NCBI GenBank assembly: GCA_944327195.1 | Contig: CALVGV010000019.1 | Location: 1-50,477, forward strand | DNA from: an uncultured Limosilactobacillus sp. | Lineage (GTDB): Bacteria > Bacillota > Bacilli > Lactobacillales > Lactobacillaceae | DNA: 50,477 bases | Reading direction: 5' to 3' | In this document: in pieces, positions 1 through 8,134 of the stretch | Numbering within the stretch: position 1 is the first letter of the stretch | Layout: each line of letters begins with the position of its first letter | The notes under the pieces: generated by a model | What the model was told of the DNA's origin: nothing | What the model saw: only the letters and a program-made list of their open reading frames with translations | Databases searched by the model: none | Translations under genes and position numbers: made by a program

Positions 1-90
1 ATCGGGCACCTCGTTAAGTCGCTCTCACACTAGTTCCTGCATATATAAGGCAACCTATGAAAACTTGACAGATACCTTATCGGCAACTCG

Positions 91-119
91 TTGAACTTTT
101 CGCTAAATCCGGCTATGAT
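91..119 (+). promoter_or_regulatory. Sigma-A promoter of the first lipocalin gene
   Basis: TTGAAC (91-96) and TATGAT (114-119) are separated by 17 bp and lie about 40 nt before the start at 162. A second hexamer, TTGACA (65-70), lies upstream but has no good -10 partner at the right distance. Confidence 0.6.
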
Positions 120-127
120 GCAAACAC

Positions 128-139
128 TGACAAATGTCA
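128..139. promoter_or_regulatory. Palindrome, candidate TetR operator (site 1)
   Basis: TGACAAATGTCA is a perfect 12-bp palindrome just downstream of the -10 box, where bound repressor would block transcription. A near copy (GACA-AAG-TGTC, 1844-1854) precedes the second lipocalin gene. Assignment to the TetR protein encoded at 1272-1826 is inference from position and similarity. Confidence 0.45.
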
Positions 140-161
140 ATTTTTAGTGGGGGTGAAGCAA

Positions 162-1250
162 ATGACGCAGAAGAAAGCCTGGTTGGCAACCACCGATAAG
201 GAGTACCAAAAACTGGGCCTAAAAAGGGGCTCAATCCAGCAGTTCGAGGATGGCTTGCGGACGACTGGCGCCAAGGGCGAGTTCGAGTGGTGGTATTACG
301 ATGCCAAGATGGCGGATGGTTCAACCCTGGTGGTAACCTTCTTCTCCAATAACGCAACCGACGGCAGCGGCGGCTTTCACCCGAGCATCAAGATCGAGCT
401 GACCAAGCCGGACGGGACGGAAGTCAAGGATCGCGTCTATTTTGATTCAGGGGAGGCCTCATTCGATACCAAGCGGTGCAATGTTCAGCTGGGGCAGAAC
501 TTTTTCAGGGGTGACCTGCACCGCTACCACATCTACATTAAAACCGCCAAGATTGAGGCCGAGATTCGCCTGACCGGGAACGTTAGCCCCTGGCGGTCAG
601 AAACGGGCCATATTTACTTTGGGGAAGAGAAGTACTTTGCCTGGTTGCCGGCGGTTCCGGAAGGGGTAACGGAGGCCCGGGTGACGGTGGCTGGCACGAC
701 GACCAGTTACCACGGGACCGGTTACCACGATCACAACTGGGGGAATGCCCCGATGATGGCGGTGCTCCACCATTGGTACTGGGGGCGGGCCAAGATTGGT
801 CCCTACACGGTGATTAGCTGCTACCTTACCAGTACGAAGAAGTACGGCTACACCCACTTGCCGATCTTCATGATCGCCAAGGGCGGGGAAGTGGTGTGCG
901 ATAATGGCAATAAGGTGGCCTTCGAGCAGATTCAGCCGACCCTGAGCCAGGTCACCAAGAAGCACTACCACCAGCAACTGGTCTACGATTACCAGGGCCA
1001 GGAAGGCCACTACCGAATCACCTACAAGGTGCAAGATTTGCTGGCCAGCTTCTCGCTTTTGGAAGACGAGGGGCAGAAGCCGGCACTGCTTCAGCAATTA
1101 ATGGTCAAGCTGATGGGGCTTGATCCGACCTATGACCGTTTCGATGGCCCGGCAAGGTTGGAAAAAATCGAGAATGGCAAGGTGGTTGAATCTTACACGA
1201 ACCAGGCAACCTGGGAATTGATGTACTTCAAGAAGGACCAGGATGTTTAG
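162..1250 (+). CDS. CrtC/AttH-type lipocalin-fold protein, paralogue 1
   Basis: Predicted 362-aa protein resembling the CrtC (hydroxyneurosporene synthase)/AttH/Diels-Alderase superfamily, built from two lipocalin-like domains. Recognisable features are an N-terminal EWWYYDAKM segment (family signature E-W-W-Y, about residue 45) and a central GTGYHDHNWGN motif (about residue 190), both shared with the paralogue at 1939-3090. There is no signal peptide or membrane segment, so it is probably cytosolic. The ATG at 162 is chosen over the GTG at 147 because the run of five G at 149-153 sits 8 nt before it. A TetR gene follows 21 nt downstream, probably co-transcribed. The substrate is unknown; these folds bind or isomerise hydrophobic small molecules. 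A carotenoid role is unlikely because no crt genes are nearby. Confidence 0.75.
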   Translation: MTQKKAWLATTDKEYQKLGLKRGSIQQFEDGLRTTGAKGEFEWWYYDAKMADGSTLVVTFFSNNATDGSGGFHPSIKIELTKPDGTEVKDRVYFDSGEASFDTKRCNVQLGQNFFRGDLHRYHIYIKTAKIEAEIRLTGNVSPWRSETGHIYFGEEKYFAWLPAVPEGVTEARVTVAGTTTSYHGTGYHDHNWGNAPMMAVLHHWYWGRAKIGPYTVISCYLTSTKKYGYTHLPIFMIAKGGEVVCDNGNKVAFEQIQPTLSQVTKKHYHQQLVYDYQGQEGHYRITYKVQDLLASFSLLEDEGQKPALLQQLMVKLMGLDPTYDRFDGPARLEKIENGKVVESYTNQATWELMYFKKDQDV

Positions 1251-1271
1251 GGCATTGGGGGAGGGAATTCA

Positions 1272-1826
1272 GTGTATCAAGGTAATAATCCGGCCGCGCT
1301 TCGCTCGCAGGAACTGTTGGCACAGGGCATGCTGAAGTTGCTTGGCCAATATGCGTTTCCGGAGATTACGGTTACGATGATCTGCCAGGAAGCGGCCGTG
1401 TCCCGGCAAACCTTTTACAAGGTCTTCGGCAGCAAGGAGGAGGTCATTCGCTACGCCATTACCAGCGACTTTGACCCGCTCCAAGAACGGATCAAGGCCC
1501 GCCACTCCTATGGGCTGGAAGAGTTTAGTCTGCAGGCGGTTACCTTCTTCTATCCGAAACGGCAGTTAATCAACTACATCATTCGGGATAACCTCGAGCA
1601 GCTCTTCCTGGATTCCGTCCAAAAGTCACTACGGTCGGTCTTATTGCTCCTGGATAACAGCGAGATGCCCTTGCAGGAGCCGCTCTACTCATTCTTTGCG
1701 GCGGGGTTGAGCTCCTTGTTTCTGTACGAGCTTGCCCACTGGGATGAGGAGCGGCTTAAGGCTGACGTCAAGAACTTCTCGACCTTTTTGGGCAACCCGA
1801 AGCTCCTTGTTAAAAGGGCGGGCTAG
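1272..1826 (+). CDS. TetR/AcrR-family transcriptional regulator
   Basis: A 184-aa protein with an N-terminal TetR helix-turn-helix at about residues 29-60 (the stretch ITVTMICQEAAVSRQTFYKVF, in which SRQTFYKVFGSKEE is typical of TetR recognition helices). The variable all-alpha C-terminal domain resembles the lactobacillus TetR_C type. It starts with GTG at 1272, with GGGGGAGGGA placed a few bases upstream. It lies 21 nt after lipocalin gene 1 and 112 nt before lipocalin gene 2, so it is very probably their local regulator. Two similar palindromes (128-139 and 1844-1854) are candidate binding sites. The ligand is unknown; it could be the substrate of the lipocalin proteins. Confidence 0.85.
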   Translation: MYQGNNPAALRSQELLAQGMLKLLGQYAFPEITVTMICQEAAVSRQTFYKVFGSKEEVIRYAITSDFDPLQERIKARHSYGLEEFSLQAVTFFYPKRQLINYIIRDNLEQLFLDSVQKSLRSVLLLLDNSEMPLQEPLYSFFAAGLSSLFLYELAHWDEERLKADVKNFSTFLGNPKLLVKRAG

Positions 1827-1843
1827 GATCCAGAACAATTTCC

Positions 1844-1854
1844 GACAAAGTGTC
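1844..1854. promoter_or_regulatory. Palindrome, candidate TetR operator (site 2)
   Basis: GACA-AAG-TGTC lies upstream of the second lipocalin gene and resembles GACA-AA-TGTC at 129-138. The spacer differs by one base. No good promoter with standard spacing is visible next to it; a TAAAAT (1873-1878) and a GATAAT (1909-1914) are possible -10 elements. Confidence 0.35.
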
Positions 1855-1938
1855 TTATTTGCACCGTTCCGGCTAAAATTGACCTGGCTAGCGGGAGTTC
1901 GTCGCCCGATAATATTGGTAGCGGAATAAGGATGGTAG

Positions 1939-3090
1939 GTGAGTCAAATGAAGCAAATTGGGATCCGGCTGATGGACCGGAAGGAAGACTACCAACAGAT
2001 GGGCACCAAAAGGGGAATCATCGAACCGTGGGAAGACGGGAAACGTGATGATGACCGGGCCGGGGTCTATGAATGGTGGTATTTTGATTTTATTTTGGAT
2101 GATGGCAGCAAGGCCGTGATTCACTTCAACACTAAGGATAATAAGACCATTAAAAAGGCGGGAACGATTCCGTCCGTTGTGATTAAGATTACGGATCCGG
2201 CGGGGAAGGTGTACAAGGACAACGTCATTTTTAGTGCCGCCCAGGCCAACTTCGGGACTGGCCAGTGTGATGTGCACTTCGGCCCGGACTATCTTGAGGG
2301 TAACCTTGAAAATTACCAAATCCACGTGGCAAATACTGGCGGGGTTAATGGAACTGACGGTGCCGGCGGAACGGGGGAAGCGAGTGATGTTGGCTGTGAT
2401 CTGACCCTGAAGAGCACCTCTAAGCCGTGGCGGCCGGGGGCGGGCGGCTTCCGGTTTGAAGACGGTGGCTACTTCACCTGGCTGTGTGCGGTACCGAGTG
2501 GGAAGGTTAGCGGGACCTTGCACTATGGTGGGCAGGATCATCGGGTCACCGGGACCGGTTACCATGACCATCAGTGGGGGAACGTTGCGCATAATAAGAC
2601 CTGGTATCACTGGCTCTGGGGCAGGCAAAATTTTGGCGATTACACGATGCTGGTCTTTGATATCTGCACGCAGAAGAAGTTTGGCTACTTTAGAATGCCG
2701 ATGTTTTTTCTGGAGGATCAGGACGGGAAGGTGCTCTTTGAGCAGTTAACAAGCCCGAAATGCAAAATCCTTGAGGAATACGTTGATCCCCTGTCCCATA
2801 AAAAGTATCCGAAAAGGATTGAGTACACCTTAAGGCAAGGCGAGCAGACCATAAGCTATACCATCCAGCAAGAAGCGGAGCTCGAGAACCGGGATGCCGG
2901 GGGACAATTGCCCCAACCGCTCATAAAGTTGATGGAATTGAAGGACTTGCACCCAAGTACAACCCGAAACTTTGCCACCGGGACGATTAAATACAATAAC
3001 GGAAAGAAGACAATCACTAGAACCGGCAAAATGATCTACGAGTTCGTCTACATGGGCTTGAATTACCGCCCCCACATGGAGAATATTTAG
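1939..3090 (+). CDS. CrtC/AttH-type lipocalin-fold protein, paralogue 2
   Basis: A 383-aa homologue of the 162-1250 product. It shares the opening DRKEDYQQMGTKRGII... pattern, the EWWYFDFIL signature (about residue 47), the PWRP...GYFTWL region and the GTGYHDHQWGN motif (about residue 205). It carries a Gly-rich insertion (GGVNGTDGAGGTGE, about residues 134-147) that paralogue 1 lacks. Sequence identity is moderate, so this is an old duplication or separate acquisition rather than a recent copy. The start is ambiguous: GTG 1939 (AAGGA 1928-1932, 6-nt spacing) or ATG 1948 (AGGTGA 1937-1942, 5-nt spacing). No signal peptide. The function is unknown, probably binding or conversion of a hydrophobic molecule. 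Confidence 0.75.
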   Translation: MSQMKQIGIRLMDRKEDYQQMGTKRGIIEPWEDGKRDDDRAGVYEWWYFDFILDDGSKAVIHFNTKDNKTIKKAGTIPSVVIKITDPAGKVYKDNVIFSAAQANFGTGQCDVHFGPDYLEGNLENYQIHVANTGGVNGTDGAGGTGEASDVGCDLTLKSTSKPWRPGAGGFRFEDGGYFTWLCAVPSGKVSGTLHYGGQDHRVTGTGYHDHQWGNVAHNKTWYHWLWGRQNFGDYTMLVFDICTQKKFGYFRMPMFFLEDQDGKVLFEQLTSPKCKILEEYVDPLSHKKYPKRIEYTLRQGEQTISYTIQQEAELENRDAGGQLPQPLIKLMELKDLHPSTTRNFATGTIKYNNGKKTITRTGKMIYEFVYMGLNYRPHMENI

Positions 3091-3091
3091 C

Positions 3092-3135
3092 AAAAAAGAT
3101 CGATCCGTCCGGGTTTCCGGGAGATCGATCTTTTT
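3092..3135. terminator. Bidirectional terminator between lipocalin 2 and hemH
   Basis: AAAAAAGATCGATC (3092-3105) pairs with GATCGATCTTTTT (3123-3135). It has A and T runs on both sides, so it can end both the rightward lipocalin transcript and the leftward hemH transcript. Confidence 0.85.
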
Positions 3136-3166
3136 GGTTGGGGGGATGAGCTTTAGGTCAATGCAA

Positions 3167-4123
3167 TTACAGGGTCGTTCCGGTCGGGTGCTCGACCAAT
3201 TGCCCAAGAAAATCGATAAAGCCCTCGTCGGCGTTGAGGCAGGGGACCAGGCCGTATTCTTCCCCGCCGGCGGCCAGGAAGGCCTGCTTGTTTTCGATGC
3301 CGAGCTCGTAGTTGGTTTCCAGGCAGTCGGTGGTGAAGGCCGGCGAGACCACCAGCACCCGCTTGATTCCCTGGGCGGGCAGGCCGGCCAGGACCGCACT
3401 GGTGGCCGGGGTTAACCACTGGCCGGGGCCAAACTTGGACTGAAAGCTGGCGGTCAGCGGGATCCCGCCGAGCCGTTCCTTGAGGGCGGCGGTGGTTTGC
3501 TGGCACTGGGTGGCGTAGGGGTCGCCCTTGGCAACGTAGCTGGCGGGCAGACCGTGGTAGGAGACGACCAGTTGCTGGTAGTCCCCGGCCTGCCAGGCGG
3601 CCCGGATCTTGGCCGCCAGCAGGTCGAGGTAGGTCGGGTGGTGGTAAAAGGAGGTCACCACCTGCAGGCTGGGAACCCGCTGGCGCTGGTGGTAGAAGGC
3701 GGTGACTTCGTCGAGCACCGAGCCGACGGTGGTGGTGGAGTACTGGGGATAGAGGGGGATGATCGTCAGGGCGTCGACCCCCGCTTCTTCAAGGGCGGCC
3801 AGCTGGTCGGCGATCAGCGGTTGACTGTAGCTGAAGGCGGCGCGGACGATCGCATCGGGGAAGCGTTCCTGGAGCCGGGCCACCTGTTGGGCGGTGTAGG
3901 TAGCTAGCGGGGATCCCGCCTCGGTCCAGATTTGTTGGTACATGGCGGCTGACTTCTTGGGCCGGTTGGGGAGGATCATCAATTCCAGGATTGGCTTCCA
4001 AAGGGGCCGCGGGAGGGTGATCACCCGCCGGTCGCTGAGAAAGCGGCGCAAGAAGGGCCGGACGGCGGTGGGCGTCGGCGCGGCCGGGGTGCCAAGGTTG
4101 ATTAGGAGAATGCCACGGTTCAC
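3167..4123 (-). CDS. hemH: Ferrochelatase (probably coproporphyrin ferrochelatase)
   Basis: A 318-aa class II chelatase that inserts Fe2+ into a porphyrin; in Gram-positives the usual substrate is coproporphyrin III (CpfC). The N-terminus GILLINLGTP is the family signature. The metal-site His is in VVSYHGLP (His190) and the partner Glu is in CLETNYELGIEN (Glu269). The GTG at 4123 is preferred over the TTG at 4156 because GAGG lies 8 nt before it. It stands alone: no other haem-synthesis gene is in the window. Lactobacilli usually lack the full pathway, so it may act on an imported porphyrin or have a scavenging role; that is inference. Confidence 0.9.
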   Translation of the reverse strand: MNRGILLINLGTPAAPTPTAVRPFLRRFLSDRRVITLPRPLWKPILELMILPNRPKKSAAMYQQIWTEAGSPLATYTAQQVARLQERFPDAIVRAAFSYSQPLIADQLAALEEAGVDALTIIPLYPQYSTTTVGSVLDEVTAFYHQRQRVPSLQVVTSFYHHPTYLDLLAAKIRAAWQAGDYQQLVVSYHGLPASYVAKGDPYATQCQQTTAALKERLGGIPLTASFQSKFGPGQWLTPATSAVLAGLPAQGIKRVLVVSPAFTTDCLETNYELGIENKQAFLAAGGEEYGLVPCLNADEGFIDFLGQLVEHPTGTTL

Positions 4124-4572
4124 GATTAAGACCTCGTTTCGGTTATGGTATTCCAATTGTATATCAAATTATATTCCGAATTGTGAAGGTGACCGGCAAC
4201 CAAGGGGAGAAAGGCCCAGTGGGTGAGCGGGCAATCAGGGACGAAGCCGGTGCGGCCGGGAAGCGGAAGGGGAGCAAGAACGATTTCCGGCTGGAAGAAA
4301 AATCCTGGCTGATCGAAAGCTTACCTGCCTGGTCCGGCAGAGCCGAAAAAACATTACCAAATTGATTTCCCGCGATAAGTCTTTTTGTTCAGGAGATGCT
4401 TCCAAAATTCAAAAGCGCTATTTCTAGTTATTAGGGATTATAAACGTTGATATTTCAGTAATAACTTCACAAAAAAACAAATATTCGCTGGTTGAAGAGT
4501 GATAAGATCATTTTGTGAATCGTTTGCAAATATTTTTCGCACGCGATAAGAACTAGTTTGGGAGGAAATGAC
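4124..4572. other. Intergenic region between hemH and the LysM gene
   Basis: About 450 bases without a credible gene. The left part carries the hemH promoter. The right part (about 4350-4560) is clearly AT-richer than its surroundings, as expected for a promoter region of a surface protein. The word CGCGATAAG occurs twice (4371-4379 and 4542-4550). I found no consensus promoter with standard spacing; TTGCAA (4524-4529) with GATAAG (4545-4550) has only 15 bp between. Confidence 0.5.
4158..4187 (-). promoter_or_regulatory. Probable hemH promoter overlapping a direct repeat
   Basis: On the minus strand TTCACA (4187-4182) and TATACA (4163-4158) are separated by 18 bp. A direct repeat, TATTCCAATTGTA (4149-4161) and TATTCCGAATTGTG (4172-4185), overlaps both hexamers with a 23-bp register, about two helical turns. 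This could be an operator; no regulator can be named. Confidence 0.4.
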
Positions 4573-6488
4573 ATGAACACTAAGCAACTGGTTTTGCGGT
4601 TAACAACCGGGACCGCCCTGGGCGCGGCCCTGCTTTGTGGGGGTGCCCTGGCAACCACGGCCCACGCGGCTACTTGGCACGCCAACACCCCGGACAGCAT
4701 TCAAATTAAGGACGGCCAGAAGGAATACACCGTCAAGTGGGGCGACACCCTCTGGGCAATCTCGGTTAAGACCAACATTAAGGTGCAGACCCTGGCGGCG
4801 GCTTCGGGGATTGCGGACCCGAACCGGATCCAGGTCGGCCAAAAGATCATCCTTACCGGGAAGACGGTCCAGGTGGAAGATGCCCAGGGTAAGTTGGTGG
4901 GAAGCGCCCCGCTCACCAGCAACGACAAGGTAGTGGCAAACCAAAACTTTGGGACCACTGTTTCCGCCGCAAAGGCAGCAAGTGCTAGTCAGGGGAAAGT
5001 CACTAGGGGGGAGAAGGCGCCGGTGCAGGTCGTTGGTTCCCAACAGACCGCCAACCAGCAAGCCCGGGTTCCGTCCCCTGTTGCGGCTGATAGCCCGGCC
5101 GGAAACGCAGGGAAGGCCCTACCAAGCGCGGGCGGCGCCTCGGCCAACGGGGAAGCAAGTAGCGACGTTGCTAGTCCGGTAAGTCCAAGGGTGACTAATT
5201 CGGCATCGACCAGTCCTGCGGGGAGTGCCACTCCGGGAGCGCCAGCAAGCTCCGCGGGTGAGAATTCGGCTGCCAGTGCAAGGCTCCATCGACTAACCCG
5301 GCAAGCTCGGCAACCAGTGCCAATTCCGCGTCCTCGTCAAGCGCGCCGGTAGGTTCTTCTGCGGAAGGTTCCGCAAGTGACAGTGCGGCGGCCTCGACGA
5401 GTAATTCGGCAAGCTCTTCTGCGGAAGGATCTGCAAGTAGTAGCTCTTCAGCGTCGTCGAGTGCCCCGACAAGTTCATCGGCAACAAGCTCCGCAAGTAA
5501 CAGCACCGCAACGTCGTCGAGCGCCTCGGTAAGCTCATCGGTAGCAAGTTCGGCAACTAGCAGCTCCGCGTCCTCGTCGAGTGCCCCGGCAAGTTCATCA
5601 ACGGTAAGCTCAGCAAGTAGCAGTGCCACAACGTCCTCGAGTGCTTCGGCAAGTTCGTCGACAGCAAGTTCGGCAACCAGTGGCTCTGCATCATCGAGTG
5701 CTCCAGCAAGTTCGTCGACAGCAAGTTCGGCAACCAGTGGCTCTGCATCATCGAGTGCTCCAGCAAGTTCGTCGACAGCAAGTTCGGCAACCAGTAGCTC
5801 CGCATCCTCGCCGAGCGCCGCGGCAAGTTCATCAACGGCAAGCTCGGCAAGTAGCAGTGCTGCAACGTCCTCGAGTGCCGCGGCAAACTCATCGGCAGCA
5901 AGTTCGGCAACCAGCGACTCCACGGCATCGTCCAGTTCATCGGCTACTTCCGGTTCGGCAAGCTCAGCCTCCGAAACCTGGTACCTTACCGATCCGACTG
6001 ACAAGGATTCGTACATGAATGAGGCTGGGCTGAAGCAAGCAGCTGATGATTTCCTTGTCCTTCTCAACCAAGAGCGCGCTCGGGTGCTTGGATCGGAGTA
6101 TGGCAACCTGAAGTATTCGGAAGCCACAGATAATTGGGTAGCAATCCGGGGGAAGGAAAACCAGGAACACTTTGAAAGTACGGGAGATTTTGATAGCCAC
6201 GTGCGGCCAGACGGAAGCACGTACGACACTGCCCTAGTATTACCAAAGGAATTCTATGGGCAATATGTTCAAGAGGGTGAGGTAGAGTCCTTCGCCTATT
6301 CCGATGGCGGGGAGAACACCCCGGCGGGAGCCGCAAAGCGCGCCTTTGAGGAATTATGCAATGAACCAGCTCACTACGATAATATGATGACGAAGGGTTA
6401 CAAGTACGTTGGCATTAGCTTCTTACCAACCACGGTTTCTAGCACTGGTCAACGTTACTACACCGTAGTCGTTGACTTCCTCGGCTAA
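4573..6488 (+). pseudogene. Secreted LysM / Ala-Ser repeat / CAP-domain protein, frameshifted
   Basis: Cell-wall-associated protein, about 638 aa if intact. The ATG at 4573 follows GGAGG (4561-4565). Residues 1-32 form a signal peptide ending TTAHA, followed by one LysM peptidoglycan-binding domain (EYTVKWGDTLWAIS...VGQKIIL, about residues 51-94) and a low-complexity linker. Frame 1 runs to a TAG at 5350. At about 5277-5283 the Ala/Ser-rich pattern jumps to frame 3, which is closed upstream by a TGA at 5259. Frame 3 then runs without a stop through about 200 residues of Ala-Ser repeats into a C-terminal CAP/SCP domain (about 6003-6485; LLNQERA, ATDNWVAIRGKE, SHVRPDGS) and ends at 6488. A missing single base (GCAAGG for GCAAAGG) would explain the break. 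As written, the product is a 259-aa LysM fragment without the CAP domain. A sequencing error is possible, but no long homopolymer is present. Confidence 0.85.
5349..5942 (+). repeat. Array of 60-bp (locally 57-bp) Ala/Ser-coding repeats
   Basis: Ten units begin near 5349, 5409, 5469, 5529, 5589, 5649, 5706, 5763, 5823 and 5883, mostly in 60-bp steps, each opening with a gcaagttc-like word. The units at 5649-5705 and 5706-5762 are identical over 57 bp. In the CAP frame they encode 19-20 residues such as ASSSTASSATSGSASSSAP, a flexible and possibly glycosylated wall-spanning linker. The opposite strand stays open for over 340 codons through this array only because of its composition. Confidence 0.85.
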
Positions 6489-6494
6489 GAAGCC

Positions 6495-6532
6495 AAAAAA
6501 AGCCCGGTTCCGTTGCGGAATCGAGCTTTTTT
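6495..6532 (+). terminator. Terminator after the LysM/CAP gene
   Basis: An A run, GC-rich imperfect stem (AAGCCCGGTTCCG with CGGAATCGAGCTT) and T run directly after the stop at 6488. The A/T flanks make it usable in both directions, so it may also end the leftward VOC gene. Confidence 0.7.
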
Positions 6533-6564
6533 GCATCAACCGAATATCAACCTTGAATTACAAG

Positions 6565-7383
6565 CTAGCTACGGACAATCAGTTGTACCCCGTTCGGGTC
6601 GGTGACCTCAATTTGCTTCCCATTAAAGCTGTGCTCCCAACCGGCGCTCGCCAGTCGCTCGGCAATGGCCGCCAGCCCCGGCAGGTGGAGGACGGCCATC
6701 CGCAGGCCCGGTGCCGTCAGCGGCCGCTTGGCCAGGGGGCCGGCCCAGGTGTTGAGGGCGACGTGGTGGTGGTAGTCACCGCTGGCCAGGAAGACGGCCT
6801 TAGTGCCAAGGGTTGCCTTCACTTCCAGCCCCAGCAGGTCCTGGTAGAAATGGCGGCTGGCCGCCAGGTCGCTGACCTGGAGGTGGAGGTGGCCGATCTT
6901 CGTTCCGGTCGGCAGTTGCGGGTTAGCTACCACCCCCTCAATCAGGTGGGTGGCGTCCAGCTCCTCGGTCACCCCAATGATCTGGCTACCGGGCCGGCGG
7001 TCCCACTGCTCTTCCGGTTGGTCATGGTAGAGCTCGATCCCGTTGCCCTCCGGGTCTTGAAGGTAGAGGGCCTCGCTGTAGCCGTGGTCGGCCCCGCCGA
7101 TCAGCGGCGTCTTGGTCGCCAGCAGGTGGAGGAGGATTCCCCCCAGGGCCGGTCCGCTGGGGAGGAGGAAGGCGGTGTGGTAGAGCCCGGCCAGCTTGCG
7201 CTCCGCTGCCGACTGGGTGTCGGTCAGGACCAGGAGGGGCTTGCCAGCCACCCCAAGGATCGTTTGGTGGGGCCCGCTGGTGATCACCGCCAGGTCGATC
7301 CGGTCGCGGTAGTAGGCAGTCAGGGCGGTCCGGTCCTTGACCAGCAGTTGGTAGGAATCAATTACGGTTGCGGTATTTACCAT
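6565..7383 (-). CDS. VOC-superfamily protein (catechol-2,3-dioxygenase/glyoxalase-like, CatE type)
   Basis: A 272-aa protein with two vicinal-oxygen-chelate domains (about residues 8-125 and 160-270). Candidate metal ligands are in LYHTAFLLP and NGIELYHD of the first half and in GHLHLQVSD and KQIEVTDPNG of the second. This architecture is typical of Firmicute proteins annotated as CatE-like extradiol dioxygenase or glyoxalase family; the true substrate is unknown. The start is clear, with TTGAGGAGGT 8 nt before the ATG. Monocistronic, convergent with the LysM/CAP gene and divergent from rpsP. Confidence 0.8.
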   Translation of the reverse strand: MVNTATVIDSYQLLVKDRTALTAYYRDRIDLAVITSGPHQTILGVAGKPLLVLTDTQSAAERKLAGLYHTAFLLPSGPALGGILLHLLATKTPLIGGADHGYSEALYLQDPEGNGIELYHDQPEEQWDRRPGSQIIGVTEELDATHLIEGVVANPQLPTGTKIGHLHLQVSDLAASRHFYQDLLGLEVKATLGTKAVFLASGDYHHHVALNTWAGPLAKRPLTAPGLRMAVLHLPGLAAIAERLASAGWEHSFNGKQIEVTDPNGVQLIVRS

Positions 7384-7522
7384 TGTAATTACCTCCTCAA
7401 AAACTTGTAAGAATTAAACTAACACCAGCATAGCAGTTAACTTACAAAAAGTAAACAAGAAAGTGGGGAAGCATACGCCGGCCGGCAGCGAAAAAATCTG
7501 GGGGACTGTCAAGAAAAAGTCC

Positions 7523-7551
7523 TTTACAACGATCGGGAAACTTGGTATATT
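7523..7551 (+). promoter_or_regulatory. rpsP operon promoter
   Basis: TTTACA (7523-7528), 17-bp spacer, TATATT (7546-7551), about 38 nt before the rpsP ATG. Confidence 0.75.
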
Positions 7552-7588
7552 ATTATCTGTTAGAAATAAAGGGCAAGGAGGTGCGAAA

Positions 7589-7861
7589 ATGTCTGTCAAG
7601 ATTCGTTTGAAGCGGATGGGTTCCAAGAAGCGCCCATTCTACCGGATTGTGGTTGCTGACTCCCGTTCACCGCGGGACGGTCGTTTCATCACTACTTTGG
7701 GGACTTACAACCCATTGACGACGCCGAAGGAAGTTAAGTTCGACGAAGAAGCAGTTATGGACTGGCTGCAAAAGGGTGCCCAACCGTCCGACACGGTACG
7801 GAACATGTTCCAAAAGGCTGGGGTTATGCAAAAGTTCCACGAAGCCAAGTACAACAAGTAA
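7589..7861 (+). CDS. rpsP: 30S ribosomal protein S16
   Basis: A 90-aa S16, standard length, starting [34 protein letters not shown], the family N-terminus. S16 binds 16S rRNA in the 30S body and is needed for assembly. An in-frame upstream extension is rejected because AAGGAGG (7575-7581) sits 7 nt before this ATG. It leads the conserved rpsP-khpA-rimM-trmD-rplS block. Confidence 0.98.
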   Translation: MSVKIRLKRMGSKKRPFYRIVVADSRSPRDGRFITTLGTYNPLTTPKEVKFDEEAVMDWLQKGAQPSDTVRNMFQKAGVMQKFHEAKYNK

Positions 7862-7873
7862 TGGGATTGGTAA

Positions 7874-8134
7874 ATGGTGACAACCGATTTTTCTGAATTA
7901 GTGTTAACCCTCGTCCGCCCGCTGGTGAAACACCCGGCGGCGGTGCGGGTGATTCCGCGGGAGAGCGAACGGTACTTAAACTATGTTCTCGACGTCGATC
8001 CGGCAGACGTTGGCCGGGTGATTGGTCGCCAGGGCCACGTAATCGCCGCATTACGGACCGTGGTGGAAGGCGCCCGGGATAAGCGGAAGAACGCGAAGAA
8101 AATCAGGTTAGTAATCAATGACCAACGCCATTAG
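7874..8134 (+). CDS. khpA: KH-domain RNA-binding protein KhpA
   Basis: An 86-aa single KH-domain protein with the RNA-binding GxxG loop in GRVIGRQGHVIAALRTVV. KhpA partners with KhpB (Jag/EloR) and influences cell elongation and small-RNA function in streptococci and lactobacilli. It is encoded 12 nt after rpsP, its normal place. The family is usually about 75-80 aa, so the annotated ATG may be a few codons early. A hairpin follows immediately. Confidence 0.93.
   Translation: MVTTDFSELVLTLVRPLVKHPAAVRVIPRESERYLNYVLDVDPADVGRVIGRQGHVIAALRTVVEGARDKRKNAKKIRLVINDQRH

Noticed and set aside
4183-4365. 60-codon open frame between hemH and the LysM gene
   Set aside because: It overlaps the hemH promoter region, has no ribosome-binding site, and the product has no recognisable pattern.
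5277-5283. Programmed -1 frameshifting in the LysM/CAP gene
   Set aside because: No X-XXY-YYZ slippery heptamer or strong downstream hairpin is evident at the junction; mutation or sequencing error is simpler.
5195-6229. Long open frame (344 codons) on the minus strand rich in ELAVDELAGALDD repeats
   Set aside because: It is the antisense of the Ala/Ser repeat array; its regularity follows from repeat composition. There is no ribosome-binding site or promoter, and the plus strand codes a recognisable LysM/CAP protein.
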